Shown: positions 27,738 to 36,277 of the stretch, one piece after another
How positions within the stretch are numbered: position 1 is the stretch's first letter
How the letters are laid out: the number at the start of each line of letters is the position of its first letter
Source of the DNA: Bacteroides eggerthii
GTDB lineage: Bacteria > Bacteroidota > Bacteroidia > Bacteroidales > Bacteroidaceae
NCBI RefSeq assembly: GCF_025146565.1
Contig: NZ_CP102258.1
Coordinates: 3,442,001 to 3,506,000 of the forward strand
Direction of reading: 5' to 3'
Length of the DNA: 64,000 bases
Notes under the pieces: generated by a model
Told to the model about the DNA's origin: nothing
The model's input: the letters and a program-made list of their open reading frames with translations, nothing else
The model's database searches: none
Translations under genes and position numbers: made by a program

Positions 27738-27766
27738 ATTTCATTGACTAAATAACTTCTTCCTTG

Positions 27767-27798
27767 CAAAAGTAACACTACCACTCCTGATATGCAAA
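27767..27798 (-). promoter_or_regulatory. Promoter for the DUF3805 gene
   Basis: On the minus strand TTTG (27798-27795), 20 nt, TACTTTTG (27774-27767), a full match to the Bacteroides consensus. Predicted start near 27760, 23 nt before the ATG. Confidence 0.75.
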
Positions 27799-27812
27799 CA
27801 ATCGAAACAAAA

Positions 27813-27840
27813 AACAGCCGATTCTCACGAACCGACTGTT
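27813..27840 (-). terminator. Intrinsic terminator for the transglutaminase-like gene
   Basis: AACAGCCGATTC (27813-27824) pairs with GAACCGACTGTT (27829-27840) at 10 of 12 positions (the other two as GU-type or mismatches) over a TCAC loop. On the minus strand it is followed by TTTTTTGTTT. It lies 158 bp past the gene's stop codon and overlaps no gene. Confidence 0.65.
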
Positions 27841-27997
27841 CCAATCATCATCTATGAATGAAGACTTTTAGGTCTCCAATATTTTAATCATATCTTAAAA
27901 TCCACATTCTGAGTGCAAAGATAGGAAATTTACATCATAAAATAAAATGCGATAAAAAATTAGTTTTGAGCAGTATTTCACAACTTGTCCATTTCAA

Positions 27998-29200
27998 CTA
28001 TTTTCCTATTGGCTGTATCTGCCTTCTTACTTCCTTGGATATTTCCAAAAACATATAATTCAATTTACCGGAGTGAATACCTTTTTCATTTTCCTTATAT
28101 TTCCTGTTTGCATACTCTTTAGACTTATCAAAAGTGATACGGGACATCTGATTCTGTGTTTTTCCGATCATAGTAGAGTCCAATTGTTCATCAGGAAAAA
28201 AATCATCCAAATCAACATCACCAATCATAGTCGTTTCAAGGAACTTCATGTCTTTGTGATTTGCATCAGTATAATACCCCACAAACATATGACCGGGTGT
28301 CCGCACCAATATCGGCTCCATATTAATGGCACGAAGCAAAGAAGCAAACAAGACGCTGCCATCCACACAATTTATTTGCGACGATTCCAAAGCATCATCA
28401 AACGTACGGACCCGTTGAGAGAAAACAACATTACTGGACAAACTTGTGTTGGATACGGAACTATAACGGAATTTGCGTTTCTGCAAAACATTCCATAAAG
28501 CGTAAACCTGATTATCAACAGCCTCAGGACCTCCCTGATAACCAAGGAAACGATTCACAATGCGAGTGTTCAAAGCCTCACGCAACAGTTGGTCTATCAT
28601 AGGATTTTCCTCATTTACATAAGCGGCAAAGAAGATTCCGGTATCATGAAATTTTGTACCTCCTGTCACATACCCCAATAGGCACTCATTAATGCTACGT
28701 ACAGAAAAAGTACGTACCCGTTGCCCCAACTCTTTTCCGTTCATTTCCAACGTAACGGCAACGCTAATCGGCTCCGCCTGATTATTATTTCTCAATGCTT
28801 CATAATTCCAAATAATATCAGGGTAAATAATATATTCAGTACGCGGCTTCGCCAATACGAACTCCGAAACAGAACGGGAGAAAAAAGGAGTTTCCGCCAC
28901 CTCTACCCTCACCCGGCTATATGCTTTTGCGGAACGCACCCTCACTGCAATGCATGATTTCGGGTTTCCGACAAACATCGAGTCCACCGGTATAATGACC
29001 TGAGCATCCGTTGTCGCAACACATAAAATACTGGAAGGGAAAATATTTCCACCTAATTCATCCGTTATCTCAAAACCTGAACTGAAAGGAGCAACGTTCA
29101 GCCAAATCGAACCGATGATTACAGCCACCGATACAGCACCAACCAGCGGCATGCACCATTTAGACCGCCTCCTTCTCATTATATTCAATAATTCTTTCAT
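27998..29200 (-). CDS. Membrane-anchored transglutaminase-like protein
   Basis: About 400 residues from the ATG at 29200; an in-frame start at 29227 lies inside the promoter region and is less likely. Positively charged MRRRRSKW precedes one membrane helix (about 16-36), so most of the protein is periplasmic. The C-terminal half has the transglutaminase-like triad: Cys in QINCVDGSVLFASLLRA, His in TPGHMFVGYY and an acidic residue in FLETTMIGD. Such domains act as proteases or amide transferases in the envelope. The substrate is unknown. It diverges from the response-regulator gene at 29394, with back-to-back promoters. Confidence 0.75.
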   Translation of the reverse strand: MKELLNIMRRRRSKWCMPLVGAVSVAVIIGSIWLNVAPFSSGFEITDELGGNIFPSSILCVATTDAQVIIPVDSMFVGNPKSCIAVRVRSAKAYSRVRVEVAETPFFSRSVSEFVLAKPRTEYIIYPDIIWNYEALRNNNQAEPISVAVTLEMNGKELGQRVRTFSVRSINECLLGYVTGGTKFHDTGIFFAAYVNEENPMIDQLLREALNTRIVNRFLGYQGGPEAVDNQVYALWNVLQKRKFRYSSVSNTSLSSNVVFSQRVRTFDDALESSQINCVDGSVLFASLLRAINMEPILVRTPGHMFVGYYTDANHKDMKFLETTMIGDVDLDDFFPDEQLDSTMIGKTQNQMSRITFDKSKEYANRKYKENEKGIHSGKLNYMFLEISKEVRRQIQPIGK

Positions 29201-29224
29201 ATAGCCACCAACCTTAAAACAATA

Positions 29225-29232
29225 CAAAGATA
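29225..29232 (-). promoter_or_regulatory. -7 element for the transglutaminase-like gene
   Basis: Reads TATCTTTG on the minus strand; exact TAnnTTTG, 25 bp before the ATG at 29200. The -33 element is not clear. Confidence 0.5.
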
Positions 29233-29312
29233 ATACTTAATTGGGGGAAACCGGGATTTTGTAATCGCAATGTAACACTTGTTTCACTCTATCGTAACAA
29301 AAACGCCGCAAT

Positions 29313-29345
29313 TTTGTCGATGAAAAGAAATAAAGTTTAACTTTG
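29313..29345 (+). promoter_or_regulatory. Promoter for the two-component pair
   Basis: TTTG (29313-29316), 21 nt, TAACTTTG (29338-29345): both elements exact. Predicted start near 29352, about 42 nt before the ATG. Confidence 0.78.
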
Positions 29346-29393
29346 TAATAAAGAGACGCTGTATGCCTCCCATTACATTAATTAAAAAGTACA

Positions 29394-30083
29394 ATGAACG
29401 AATACCGGATTTTAGTTGTAGACGACGAAGAAGATTTATGCGAAATCTTAAAGTTCAATCTTGAAAACGAAGGTTACGTAGTAGACACCGCCAATTCCGC
29501 AGAAGAAGCCTTGAAATTGGATATCAGTGCCTACAATTTGCTATTGTTGGATGTGATGATGGGAGAAATCTCCGGATTCAAAATGGCAAGTATGCTGAAA
29601 AAAGACAAAAAGACAGCCAAAGTTCCTATCATATTCATTACCGCTAAAGACACAGAAAATGATACGGTAACCGGATTTAATCTAGGCGCAGATGATTATA
29701 TCTCCAAACCGTTTTCTCTGCGCGAAGTAGCGGCACGCGTCAAAGCCGTACTGCGCCGTACCCAGCAAGGAGAAAGAGAACGTGCGCCAGAACAAATCGT
29801 CTATGAATCACTGGTGCTTGACATCATCAAAAAGAAAGTAAGTATAGACGGTGAAGAAGCGCCACTTACCAAAAAGGAATTCGAGATATTGCTCCTACTA
29901 CTTCAAAACAAAGGGCGCGTATTCTCACGTGAGGACATTTTAGGACGTATCTGGAGTGACGAAGTATATGTACTGGACCGCACCATAGACGTAAACATCA
30001 CTCGTCTGCGCAAAAAAATAGGAATTTACGGCAAATGCATTGTAACTCGTTTAGGATATGGATATTGTTTCGAAGCCCAATAA
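29394..30083 (+). CDS. OmpR/PhoB-family response regulator
   Basis: 229 residues. The receiver domain has the acidic pocket VVDDEED, phosphoacceptor Asp53 (LLLLDVMMG), Thr84 and Lys105 (YISKPFSLRE). A linker leads to a winged-helix DNA-binding domain (about 130-229, LTKKEFEILLLLLQNKGRVFSREDIL through TRLRKKIG and GYGYCFE). It pairs with the kinase gene that overlaps its end by 26 bp. It differs at the N-terminus from what I remember of RprY, so I give no symbol. Targets are unknown; the divergent transglutaminase-like gene is one candidate. Confidence 0.92.
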   Translation: MNEYRILVVDDEEDLCEILKFNLENEGYVVDTANSAEEALKLDISAYNLLLLDVMMGEISGFKMASMLKKDKKTAKVPIIFITAKDTENDTVTGFNLGADDYISKPFSLREVAARVKAVLRRTQQGERERAPEQIVYESLVLDIIKKKVSIDGEEAPLTKKEFEILLLLLQNKGRVFSREDILGRIWSDEVYVLDRTIDVNITRLRKKIGIYGKCIVTRLGYGYCFEAQ

Positions 30084-31854
30084 TGACAGACACGTCCTGT
30101 CATTCAGCCGGAAGTTGTTCCTTTCGGTGATTTCATTGTTTCTTGTTTTTGCTGTCTGCTTCATCGCCTATCAGTATCAGCGGGAAAAAGAGTACAAAGT
30201 AGAGCTGCTTGACACACAACTTCAGGACTACAATGAACGTCTGCAACAGGAACTGCGAAGCACTCCCGACAGCTTATGGACCTCCGTCTTGAACCAATAT
30301 ATAGTCAAAGGGTCGAACAAGGATCTCCGCGTCACTATCGTAAATCTACATGGAGACGTGCTTTATGACAGCTACAACGAAACGTCCCAAGAAGTATTCA
30401 ACAACCATATCAATCGCCAGGAAATTCAAAAGGCACTAAAAAACGGAAAAGGATATGATTTAAGACGTACTTCCGAAACAACCGGCATACCCTATTTCTA
30501 TTCGGCCACTCTCTATCCCCATTATATCATCCGTTCAGCATTGCCCTACAACGTAAATCTGATAAACAGCCTGGCTGCCGACCAGCATTATCTTTGGTTT
30601 ACGACTATCGTTACTCTATTGCTGATATTTGTATTCTACAAATTTACATCCAAACTGGGTATGGCAATCAGCCACTTACGCGAGTTTGCCAAACGTGCCG
30701 ATAGAAACGAACCAGTGGAAACCGATATACAATCTGCTTTCCCACACAATGAACTCGGCGAAATCTCCCAACATATCATACAAATATATAAACGCCTGCG
30801 TGAAACCAAAGAAGCACTATATATCGAGCGTGAAAAACTGATCACCCATTTGCAGACCTCTCGCGAAGGATTGGGAGTATTTACTAAAGACAAGAAGGAA
30901 ATTCTCGTCAACAACCTTTTTACTCAATACAGCAACTTAATTTCAGACTCTAATCTACAAACCACTGAAGAGATATTCTCTGTCTGTGAGTTTCAGAAAA
31001 TTACCGACTTCATCAGCAAGGCGCAAAGACGCCCTTCGGATAAAGAAGAAAAACGACTGTCCATCAACATTAATAAAAACGGGCGTATATTCATCGTAGA
31101 GTGCATCATCTTCCAAGACCTGAGTTTTGAAATCTCCATTAATGACATCACACAGGAGGAAGAACAGGTACGCTTGAAACGCCAACTGACACAGAACATA
31201 GCCCATGAACTGAAAACCCCCGTAAGCAGCATACAAGGCTATTTGGAAACCATTGTCAACAACGAAAACATTCCCCATGAGAAGATACAGACTTTTCTCG
31301 AACGATGCTATGCTCAAAGCAACCGCCTCAGCCGCTTATTACGGGACATTTCCGTACTGACACGCATGGACGAAGCAGCCAATATGATTGATATGGAAAA
31401 AGTGGACATCAGTATGCTCGTCTCCAGCATAGTCAATGAAGTTTCATTGGAACTGGAAGAGAAGCGTATAACTGTAGTCAACAGTCTGCAACCCAAAATA
31501 CAGCTGAAAGGTAACTATTCACTGCTCTATTCTATCTTCCGTAACCTAATGGACAATGCCATAGCCTATGCCGGAACAAATATCCATATTAATATCAACT
31601 GTTTCCGCGAAGACGAGAATTTCTATTATTTTAGTTTTGCCGATACAGGAATAGGCGTTTCACCGGAACACCTGAACCGTTTGTTCGAACGCTTTTACCG
31701 CGTAGATAAAGGACGCTCACGTAAGCTGGGCGGTACAGGTTTGGGGCTTGCTATCGTGAAAAACGCTGTCATTATTCATGGTGGAACAATTTCCGCCAAA
31801 AATAATCAAGGTGGCGGACTGGAATTTGTATTTACGCTGGCAAAGGAGAAATAA
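30058..31854 (+). CDS. Membrane sensor histidine kinase
   Basis: 598 residues. Helices near 23-42 and 178-198 bracket a ~135-residue periplasmic sensor. A HAMP-like stretch and a PAS-like region (about 265-365) follow. The HisKA domain has the phosphorylated His383 in NIAHELKTPVSSIQGYLE. The ATPase domain shows NLMDNAIAYA (N box), DTGIGVS (G1), FERFYRVDKGRSR and GGTGLGLAIVK (G2). The layout is PhoR-like. The start codon overlaps the regulator gene by 26 bp, indicating translational coupling. Confidence 0.92.
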   Translation: MDIVSKPNNDRHVLSFSRKLFLSVISLFLVFAVCFIAYQYQREKEYKVELLDTQLQDYNERLQQELRSTPDSLWTSVLNQYIVKGSNKDLRVTIVNLHGDVLYDSYNETSQEVFNNHINRQEIQKALKNGKGYDLRRTSETTGIPYFYSATLYPHYIIRSALPYNVNLINSLAADQHYLWFTTIVTLLLIFVFYKFTSKLGMAISHLREFAKRADRNEPVETDIQSAFPHNELGEISQHIIQIYKRLRETKEALYIEREKLITHLQTSREGLGVFTKDKKEILVNNLFTQYSNLISDSNLQTTEEIFSVCEFQKITDFISKAQRRPSDKEEKRLSININKNGRIFIVECIIFQDLSFEISINDITQEEEQVRLKRQLTQNIAHELKTPVSSIQGYLETIVNNENIPHEKIQTFLERCYAQSNRLSRLLRDISVLTRMDEAANMIDMEKVDISMLVSSIVNEVSLELEEKRITVVNSLQPKIQLKGNYSLLYSIFRNLMDNAIAYAGTNIHININCFREDENFYYFSFADTGIGVSPEHLNRLFERFYRVDKGRSRKLGGTGLGLAIVKNAVIIHGGTISAKNNQGGGLEFVFTLAKEK

Positions 31855-31889
31855 TTTTCCTATTCATTCCCGTTTGTTACTTTTTTCAT

Positions 31890-31897
31890 TATCTTTG
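31890..31897 (+). promoter_or_regulatory. -7 element of the riboswitch/tnaA transcript
   Basis: TATCTTTG, an exact TAnnTTTG, just upstream of the cobalamin riboswitch. A TTTG at 31873-31876 is too close to be an ideal -33 element. I see no other promoter between here and tnaA. Confidence 0.6.
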
Positions 31898-31899
31898 CA

Positions 31900-32095
31900 A
31901 TGCATTGGTTTGCTTCCTTTTTTCAAAGGAGGCAATTAAAAGGGAATCAGGTGTAAGTCCTGGACAGTCCCGCTGCTGTAAGTTTCACACAATGTTGCAG
32001 ACAATAAAACTCTCTACCCATGCCACTGGAAATATATTCCGGGAAGGCAGTCTGTAACAGAAACAAGTCAGAAGACCTGCCATGCACCATTTTAT
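31900..32095 (+). promoter_or_regulatory. Cobalamin (B12) riboswitch in the tnaA leader
   Basis: All the landmark parts of the cobalamin aptamer are present in order: GGGAATCAGGTGTAAGTCC and GGACAGTCCCGCTGCTGTAA (31942-31981), a GCCACTGG internal segment (about 32019-32026), GGGAAGGC (32041-32048), and the B12 box AAGTCAGAAGACCTGCC (32065-32081). TGCATTGG near 31901 and CCATGCA near 32081 can close the outer helix P1. An intrinsic terminator follows at 32219-32250 and tnaA at 32371. The natural reading is transcription attenuation when adenosylcobalamin binds. These elements usually govern B12 uptake or synthesis genes. Confidence 0.92.
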
Positions 32096-32218
32096 CATTG
32101 CTTTCGAGGAAAAAGCGTTGAGTCTAATGAACCGGATAAATCATCCAATCATTTCATTCATCCAAACTCTTTCAAAGAAAGTAAAAAGGAATAAACTCTG
32201 CCAAGTTTATTTAAATGA

Positions 32219-32250
32219 TGTCCGGTCGAAGTGATTCGCCCGGACATTTT
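32219..32250 (+). terminator. Intrinsic terminator of the riboswitch expression platform
   Basis: TGTCCGG (32219-32225) pairs with CCGGACA (32240-32246); inside, CGAA pairs with TTCG over a GTGA loop. TTTTCTT follows directly. It lies about 125 nt past the B12 box and 120 nt before tnaA. Confidence 0.85.
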
Positions 32251-32370
32251 CTTACAAAAAGTCACAAATCTATTGTCAGTCACCTATAAAATCACTACAT
32301 TCGGCACAAAAAGACGTTATAAACAGATTTAACCGTTAACTTATTGTCTAACTCAATAAAAAAATAAACT

Positions 32371-33744
32371 ATGGAATTACCATTTGCCGAATCATGGAAA
32401 ATAAAAATGGTGGAGCCTATCCGCAAAAGTACCCGTCAAGAACGTGAACAATGGTTGAAAGAAGCCCATTACAATGTTTTTCAACTGAAATCAGAACAAG
32501 TCTACATTGACCTCATCACCGACTCTGGAACAGGAGCCATGAGCGACCGGCAATGGGCAGGCATTATGCTTGGAGATGAAAGTTATGCAGGCGCTTCTTC
32601 TTTCTTTAACCTGAAAGAAGTTATCACCCGCCTGACCGGTTTTGAATACATAATCCCTACTCATCAAGGACGTGCAGCTGAGAATGTATTATTCTCTTAT
32701 CTGATACATGAAGGAGATATTGTGCCGGGAAATTCCCATTTTGATACTACCAAAGGACATATCGAAAGCCGAAAGGCAATCGCATTGGACTGTACAATAG
32801 ACGAAGCCAAACAAACACAATTGGAGATCCCGTTTAAAGGAAATGTAGACCCGGCCAAACTGGAAAAAGTGTTGCAGGAACATAATGACCGCATACCGTT
32901 TATCATCGTCACTATCACCAATAACACAGCCGGAGGTCAACCCGTATCCATGCAGAACTTACGTGATGTCCGGAGCATTGCCGACAAATACAACAAGCCT
33001 GTTCTATTCGACTCTGCCCGTTTTGCCGAAAATGCCTATTTCATTAAGACACGCGAAGAAGGCTACAAGGATAAAAGCATCAAGGAAATCACTAAAGAAA
33101 TGTTTGCACTCGCAGACGGTATGACAATGAGTGCCAAGAAAGACGGCATCGTAAATATGGGCGGATTTATAGCAACCCGCCGACAGGATTGGTACGAAGG
33201 AGCAAAAGGATTTTGTGTGCAGTTTGAAGGCTACCTTACCTATGGCGGTATGAATGGTCGCGACATGAATGCACTTGCTATCGGTCTGGATGAAAACACC
33301 GAATTCGATAATCTTGAAACCCGTATTCGTCAGGTAGAATATCTGGCAAGAAAATTAGACGAATATAAAATACCTTATCAACGCCCTGCCGGAGGCCATG
33401 CCATTTTTGTAGACGCCCCAAAGGTACTGACGCATGTTCCCAAAGAAGAGTTCCCGGCACAGACATTGACCATTGAGTTGTATCTGGAAGCCGGCATACG
33501 CGGATGCGAGATAGGTTACCTACTTGCCGATCGCGATCCGGTTACCCGAAAAAACCGTTTCAACGGACTGGATTTACTCCGCCTTGCCATTCCACGCCGC
33601 GTGTATACGGATAACCATATGAATGTAATAGCCGCTGCACTCAAAAATGTATATGACAAACGCGAAACAATCACAAGAGGCGTACGCATTGCCTGGGAAG
33701 CTCCATTAATGCGCCATTTTACAGTACAGTTGGAAAGATTATAA
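32371..33744 (+). CDS. tnaA: Tryptophanase
   Basis: 457 residues of the beta-eliminating lyase family. VYIDLITDSGTGAMSD, IPTHQGRAAEN, TNNTAGGQPVS, FDSARFAENAYF and the PLP lysine in MSAKKDGIVNMGG (Lys257) are all in place. It splits tryptophan into indole, pyruvate and ammonia in the cytoplasm. Tyrosine phenol-lyase has the same fold; I prefer tryptophanase because the sequence agrees closely with what I remember of the Bacteroides enzyme. It stands alone, with no permease gene, behind a cobalamin riboswitch and terminator. The tnaC-type leader peptide known from E. coli is not seen. Confidence 0.92.
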   Translation: MELPFAESWKIKMVEPIRKSTRQEREQWLKEAHYNVFQLKSEQVYIDLITDSGTGAMSDRQWAGIMLGDESYAGASSFFNLKEVITRLTGFEYIIPTHQGRAAENVLFSYLIHEGDIVPGNSHFDTTKGHIESRKAIALDCTIDEAKQTQLEIPFKGNVDPAKLEKVLQEHNDRIPFIIVTITNNTAGGQPVSMQNLRDVRSIADKYNKPVLFDSARFAENAYFIKTREEGYKDKSIKEITKEMFALADGMTMSAKKDGIVNMGGFIATRRQDWYEGAKGFCVQFEGYLTYGGMNGRDMNALAIGLDENTEFDNLETRIRQVEYLARKLDEYKIPYQRPAGGHAIFVDAPKVLTHVPKEEFPAQTLTIELYLEAGIRGCEIGYLLADRDPVTRKNRFNGLDLLRLAIPRRVYTDNHMNVIAAALKNVYDKRETITRGVRIAWEAPLMRHFTVQLERL

Positions 33745-34374
33745 TCACAGACTTAACGTCAAAACAAAATCCGGAAACAAGTAGTAGTGAATCCGAAAGT
33801 TCCGTTTCTCCGCCGTACGGTATTCGACGGCGGAGAATACTCCTTGTTCTTCAACCGTAAAAGGCAATATGTGCAGATGTTTCCGGAAATCAACATCGGA
33901 AGTATTCATACATTTAAACATTGTTTCCTTTGCAGACCAGTGGAGCAGCAACGACCAGGTTTCCGTACCTTTATACCAAGATACACTTTCATCTTCCCGC
34001 ACGAACTTATGAGCAACTTTCCGTACGCGTTCGCCATAACATTCGACATCAATACCCACTTCTTTTTCCGGCCCGCCCAACAGAACAGCTACATAGCCTT
34101 TAGTATGCGAAATACTGATAGAAGCAGAGCCGTCTGCCAAATAAGGTTTTCCACTGGACCGATAACCAATCTCCTTTTCTTCACCAAGCATTTCATACAA
34201 TAATACACGAACTGCCAACCGTTCCAATTTACGAGAATTAGCCGTAAATCCGCAAATATCAGCCTCATATTTTTCCTTATGGGGAAGCAAAGCAAGCAGC
34301 TCTTCCACTGTTTCATCTGCTTTCCAAATACCCCACCTGCAAGAACTCCCGATATATTGTTTAAAAACAGGCAT
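33745..34374 (-). CDS. 4'-phosphopantetheinyl transferase (Sfp type)
   Basis: 209 residues. Diagnostic motifs: SISISHTKGYVAVLL, GIDVECYGERV (metal-binding Asp and Glu) and LLLHWSAKETMFKC (WxxKEA type). It transfers phosphopantetheine from CoA to the serine of a carrier protein. The length fits the Sfp group, not AcpS (~120 residues). No carrier-protein or NRPS/PKS gene is nearby, so fatty-acid ACP is the likely target. The start codon overlaps the gldE stop codon by one base (TAATG), so it is translated from the gldE message. It converges with tnaA with no gap. Confidence 0.87.
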   Translation of the reverse strand: MPVFKQYIGSSCRWGIWKADETVEELLALLPHKEKYEADICGFTANSRKLERLAVRVLLYEMLGEEKEIGYRSSGKPYLADGSASISISHTKGYVAVLLGGPEKEVGIDVECYGERVRKVAHKFVREDESVSWYKGTETWSLLLHWSAKETMFKCMNTSDVDFRKHLHILPFTVEEQGVFSAVEYRTAEKRNFRIHYYLFPDFVLTLSL

Positions 34375-35726
34375 TATTTTTCTGTTTCAGAACCTTCACC
34401 AGCTGGTTCATTGACTGTGAACTTCACCTTTAGGATACGGCGATTATCCATTTCGAGAACCTCAAATTCATAGCAATCGTAAGCCACCTTTTCGTGGAGT
34501 ACCGGAAATTCTCCCTTCAGTTCAAGCAAAAGCCCGGCCAAAGTATCTGCATCACCTGCTACTTCATCAAAAGTTTCTTCATCAATTTTGGTTATCTTAT
34601 AGAAATCCGTCAACTGTGTTTTAGCTTCAAATACCCATGTATGATCATTGAGCACAGCATACGTACGCTCTTCATCATCATACTCATCACGTATTTCACC
34701 TACAATTTCTTCAATGATATCCTCCATCGTGACAATACCCGACGTTCCTCCAAACTCATCTACCACAATAGCAATATGAATTTTATTTGCCTGAAAGTCA
34801 CGAAGTAAATCATCAATCATCTTGGTTTCCGGAACAAAATAGGCAGGACGAATCAATGACTGCCAACGGAAATTATCCCCTTTGTTCAGATGAGGGAGCA
34901 AATCCTTGATATAGAGCACTCCCTTTATATTATCACGCGTCTCCGCATAAACAGGGATACGTGAGTAGGCATTCTCCACGATACACTTCAATACGTCCTT
35001 AAAAGGAGTGCGAATCTCCAGGTCCACCACATCCAAACGTGATGTCATCACCTCCTTAGCCGTCTCTCCGCCAAAACGAATGATCCCCTCCAGTATATTA
35101 TTTTCTTCCGAAAGTTCAGCCTTATCTGTCAATTCCAGTGCATGCGAGAGTTCGTCTACCGAAATATTATGATTTTTGCGTACAAAGTGCTTATTGAGAA
35201 ACGAAGTGGAACGTACCAATAACGATGACAACGGATAAAAAACAGAACGGCATGCCATAATACCGGGAGCTGCGAAACGACAAAAAGCCAACGTCTTCTG
35301 TGCAGAATAAATCTTCGGCATAATCTCGCCAAAAAGCAACAATAAGAAAGTCAGGACAACTGTCAGGATCAAAAACTCCGCAATAGCCGAATGAAACAGG
35401 AACACATTCATAAAGAAGAAATTGCAGAGCATAATAATCGTTACGTTCACAAAATTGTTCGTAATCAATATCGTAGCCAACAAGCGTTCCGTATCATCCA
35501 ACAAATTCCTGATTTTCTCATCAGAAGGGTGTTTCCCTTCTTCAATGGCACTCAAATCGGAGGGAGATAATGAGAAAAATGCTATCTCGGAAGCTGAAGC
35601 GAAACCGGAAGCAAGTAAAAGCACACCTGCCAAGACAATGGCTATAATAGCCGAAATAGAAGGAGCATGTACGGTTATACCGTTAAAAATATCTGCCAAC
35701 TGGCATAAATAAGCGTCTGGGTCCAA
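34374..35726 (-). CDS. gldE: GldE-like CNNM/CorC-family membrane protein
   Basis: 450 residues. An N-terminal DUF21/CNNM domain with about four membrane segments (residues 20-165) contains SGFASASEIAFFSLSPSDLSAIEEG. Two CBS repeats follow (about 215-335, RLDVVDLEIRTPFKDVL and DEFGGTSGIVTMEDIIEEIVGEIRDEYD), then a CorC/HlyC domain. The ssb-gldE order is conserved in Bacteroidetes, where gldE of Flavobacterium supports gliding. Gut Bacteroides do not glide, so a transport role, probably divalent metal ions, is more likely. It lies 23 bp after ssb. Confidence 0.87.
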   Translation of the reverse strand: MDPDAYLCQLADIFNGITVHAPSISAIIAIVLAGVLLLASGFASASEIAFFSLSPSDLSAIEEGKHPSDEKIRNLLDDTERLLATILITNNFVNVTIIMLCNFFFMNVFLFHSAIAEFLILTVVLTFLLLLFGEIMPKIYSAQKTLAFCRFAAPGIMACRSVFYPLSSLLVRSTSFLNKHFVRKNHNISVDELSHALELTDKAELSEENNILEGIIRFGGETAKEVMTSRLDVVDLEIRTPFKDVLKCIVENAYSRIPVYAETRDNIKGVLYIKDLLPHLNKGDNFRWQSLIRPAYFVPETKMIDDLLRDFQANKIHIAIVVDEFGGTSGIVTMEDIIEEIVGEIRDEYDDEERTYAVLNDHTWVFEAKTQLTDFYKITKIDEETFDEVAGDADTLAGLLLELKGEFPVLHEKVAYDCYEFEVLEMDNRRILKVKFTVNEPAGEGSETEK

Positions 35727-35749
35727 AGATTTTGGTTTTAGTTAAACAA

Positions 35750-36205
35750 TTAGAACGGTAAATCGTCCGTCGGATTATTTTGTGCAGGAGCAACCTGCGA
35801 TTGTGTTGACTGTACTGGAATACCCGCTTGCCCCGGCATACCTGCCTGAACCGCAGTTCCGGAGGCAGCATTTCTCGGAGAAAGCATTTCCATGTTATCT
35901 ACAAAAATTTCTGTAATATAACGTTTTGCACCGGTCTGATCATCGTACGAACGAGTCCGTATTTTACCTTCCACATAAAGCTTATCCCCTTTATGCACAT
36001 ATTGGTCAACGATTTCAGCCAGCCGGTTACGAAAGACTAAATTATGCCATTCAGTGCGATCCGGAATTTGCGTCCCATTCTGTAAAGTATACCCCTTTTC
36101 AGAGGTAGCGAAAGACACTTGCGCTACACAATTACCGCCATCGTAGTAGGTCACTTTTGGGGGTTGCCCCACATTTCCTAACAATATCACCTTATTTACC
36201 GACAT
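35750..36205 (-). CDS. ssb: Single-stranded DNA-binding protein
   Basis: 151 residues from the ATG at 36205 (MSVNKVILLGNVGQ). The OB fold covers residues 1-105 (GQPPKVTYYDGGNCVAQVSFATSE, EWHNLVFRNRLAEIVDQYVHKGDKLYVEGKI). A Gln/Gly-rich tail ends in the acidic tip PTDDLPF that recruits partner proteins. An in-frame ATG at 36262 lies upstream of a strong promoter (36232-36263) and is rejected. Confidence 0.95.
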   Translation of the reverse strand: MSVNKVILLGNVGQPPKVTYYDGGNCVAQVSFATSEKGYTLQNGTQIPDRTEWHNLVFRNRLAEIVDQYVHKGDKLYVEGKIRTRSYDDQTGAKRYITEIFVDNMEMLSPRNAASGTAVQAGMPGQAGIPVQSTQSQVAPAQNNPTDDLPF

Positions 36206-36231
36206 ACGCTTTCGTTTTTTTAATTTGCTGC

Positions 36232-36263
36232 CAAAATTAACGAGAATAACAACATCATGCAAG
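36232..36263 (-). promoter_or_regulatory. ssb: Promoter for ssb-gldE-PPTase
   Basis: On the minus strand CTTG (36263-36260), 20 nt, TAATTTTG (36239-36232). Predicted start near 36225, 20 nt before the ssb ATG. Confidence 0.72.
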
Positions 36264-36277
36264 AATACAACAAACTT

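Noticed and set aside
36206..36262. Upstream ATG start for ssb
   Set aside because: It lies upstream of a well-formed promoter, and MSVNKVILLGNVG is the normal SSB start.
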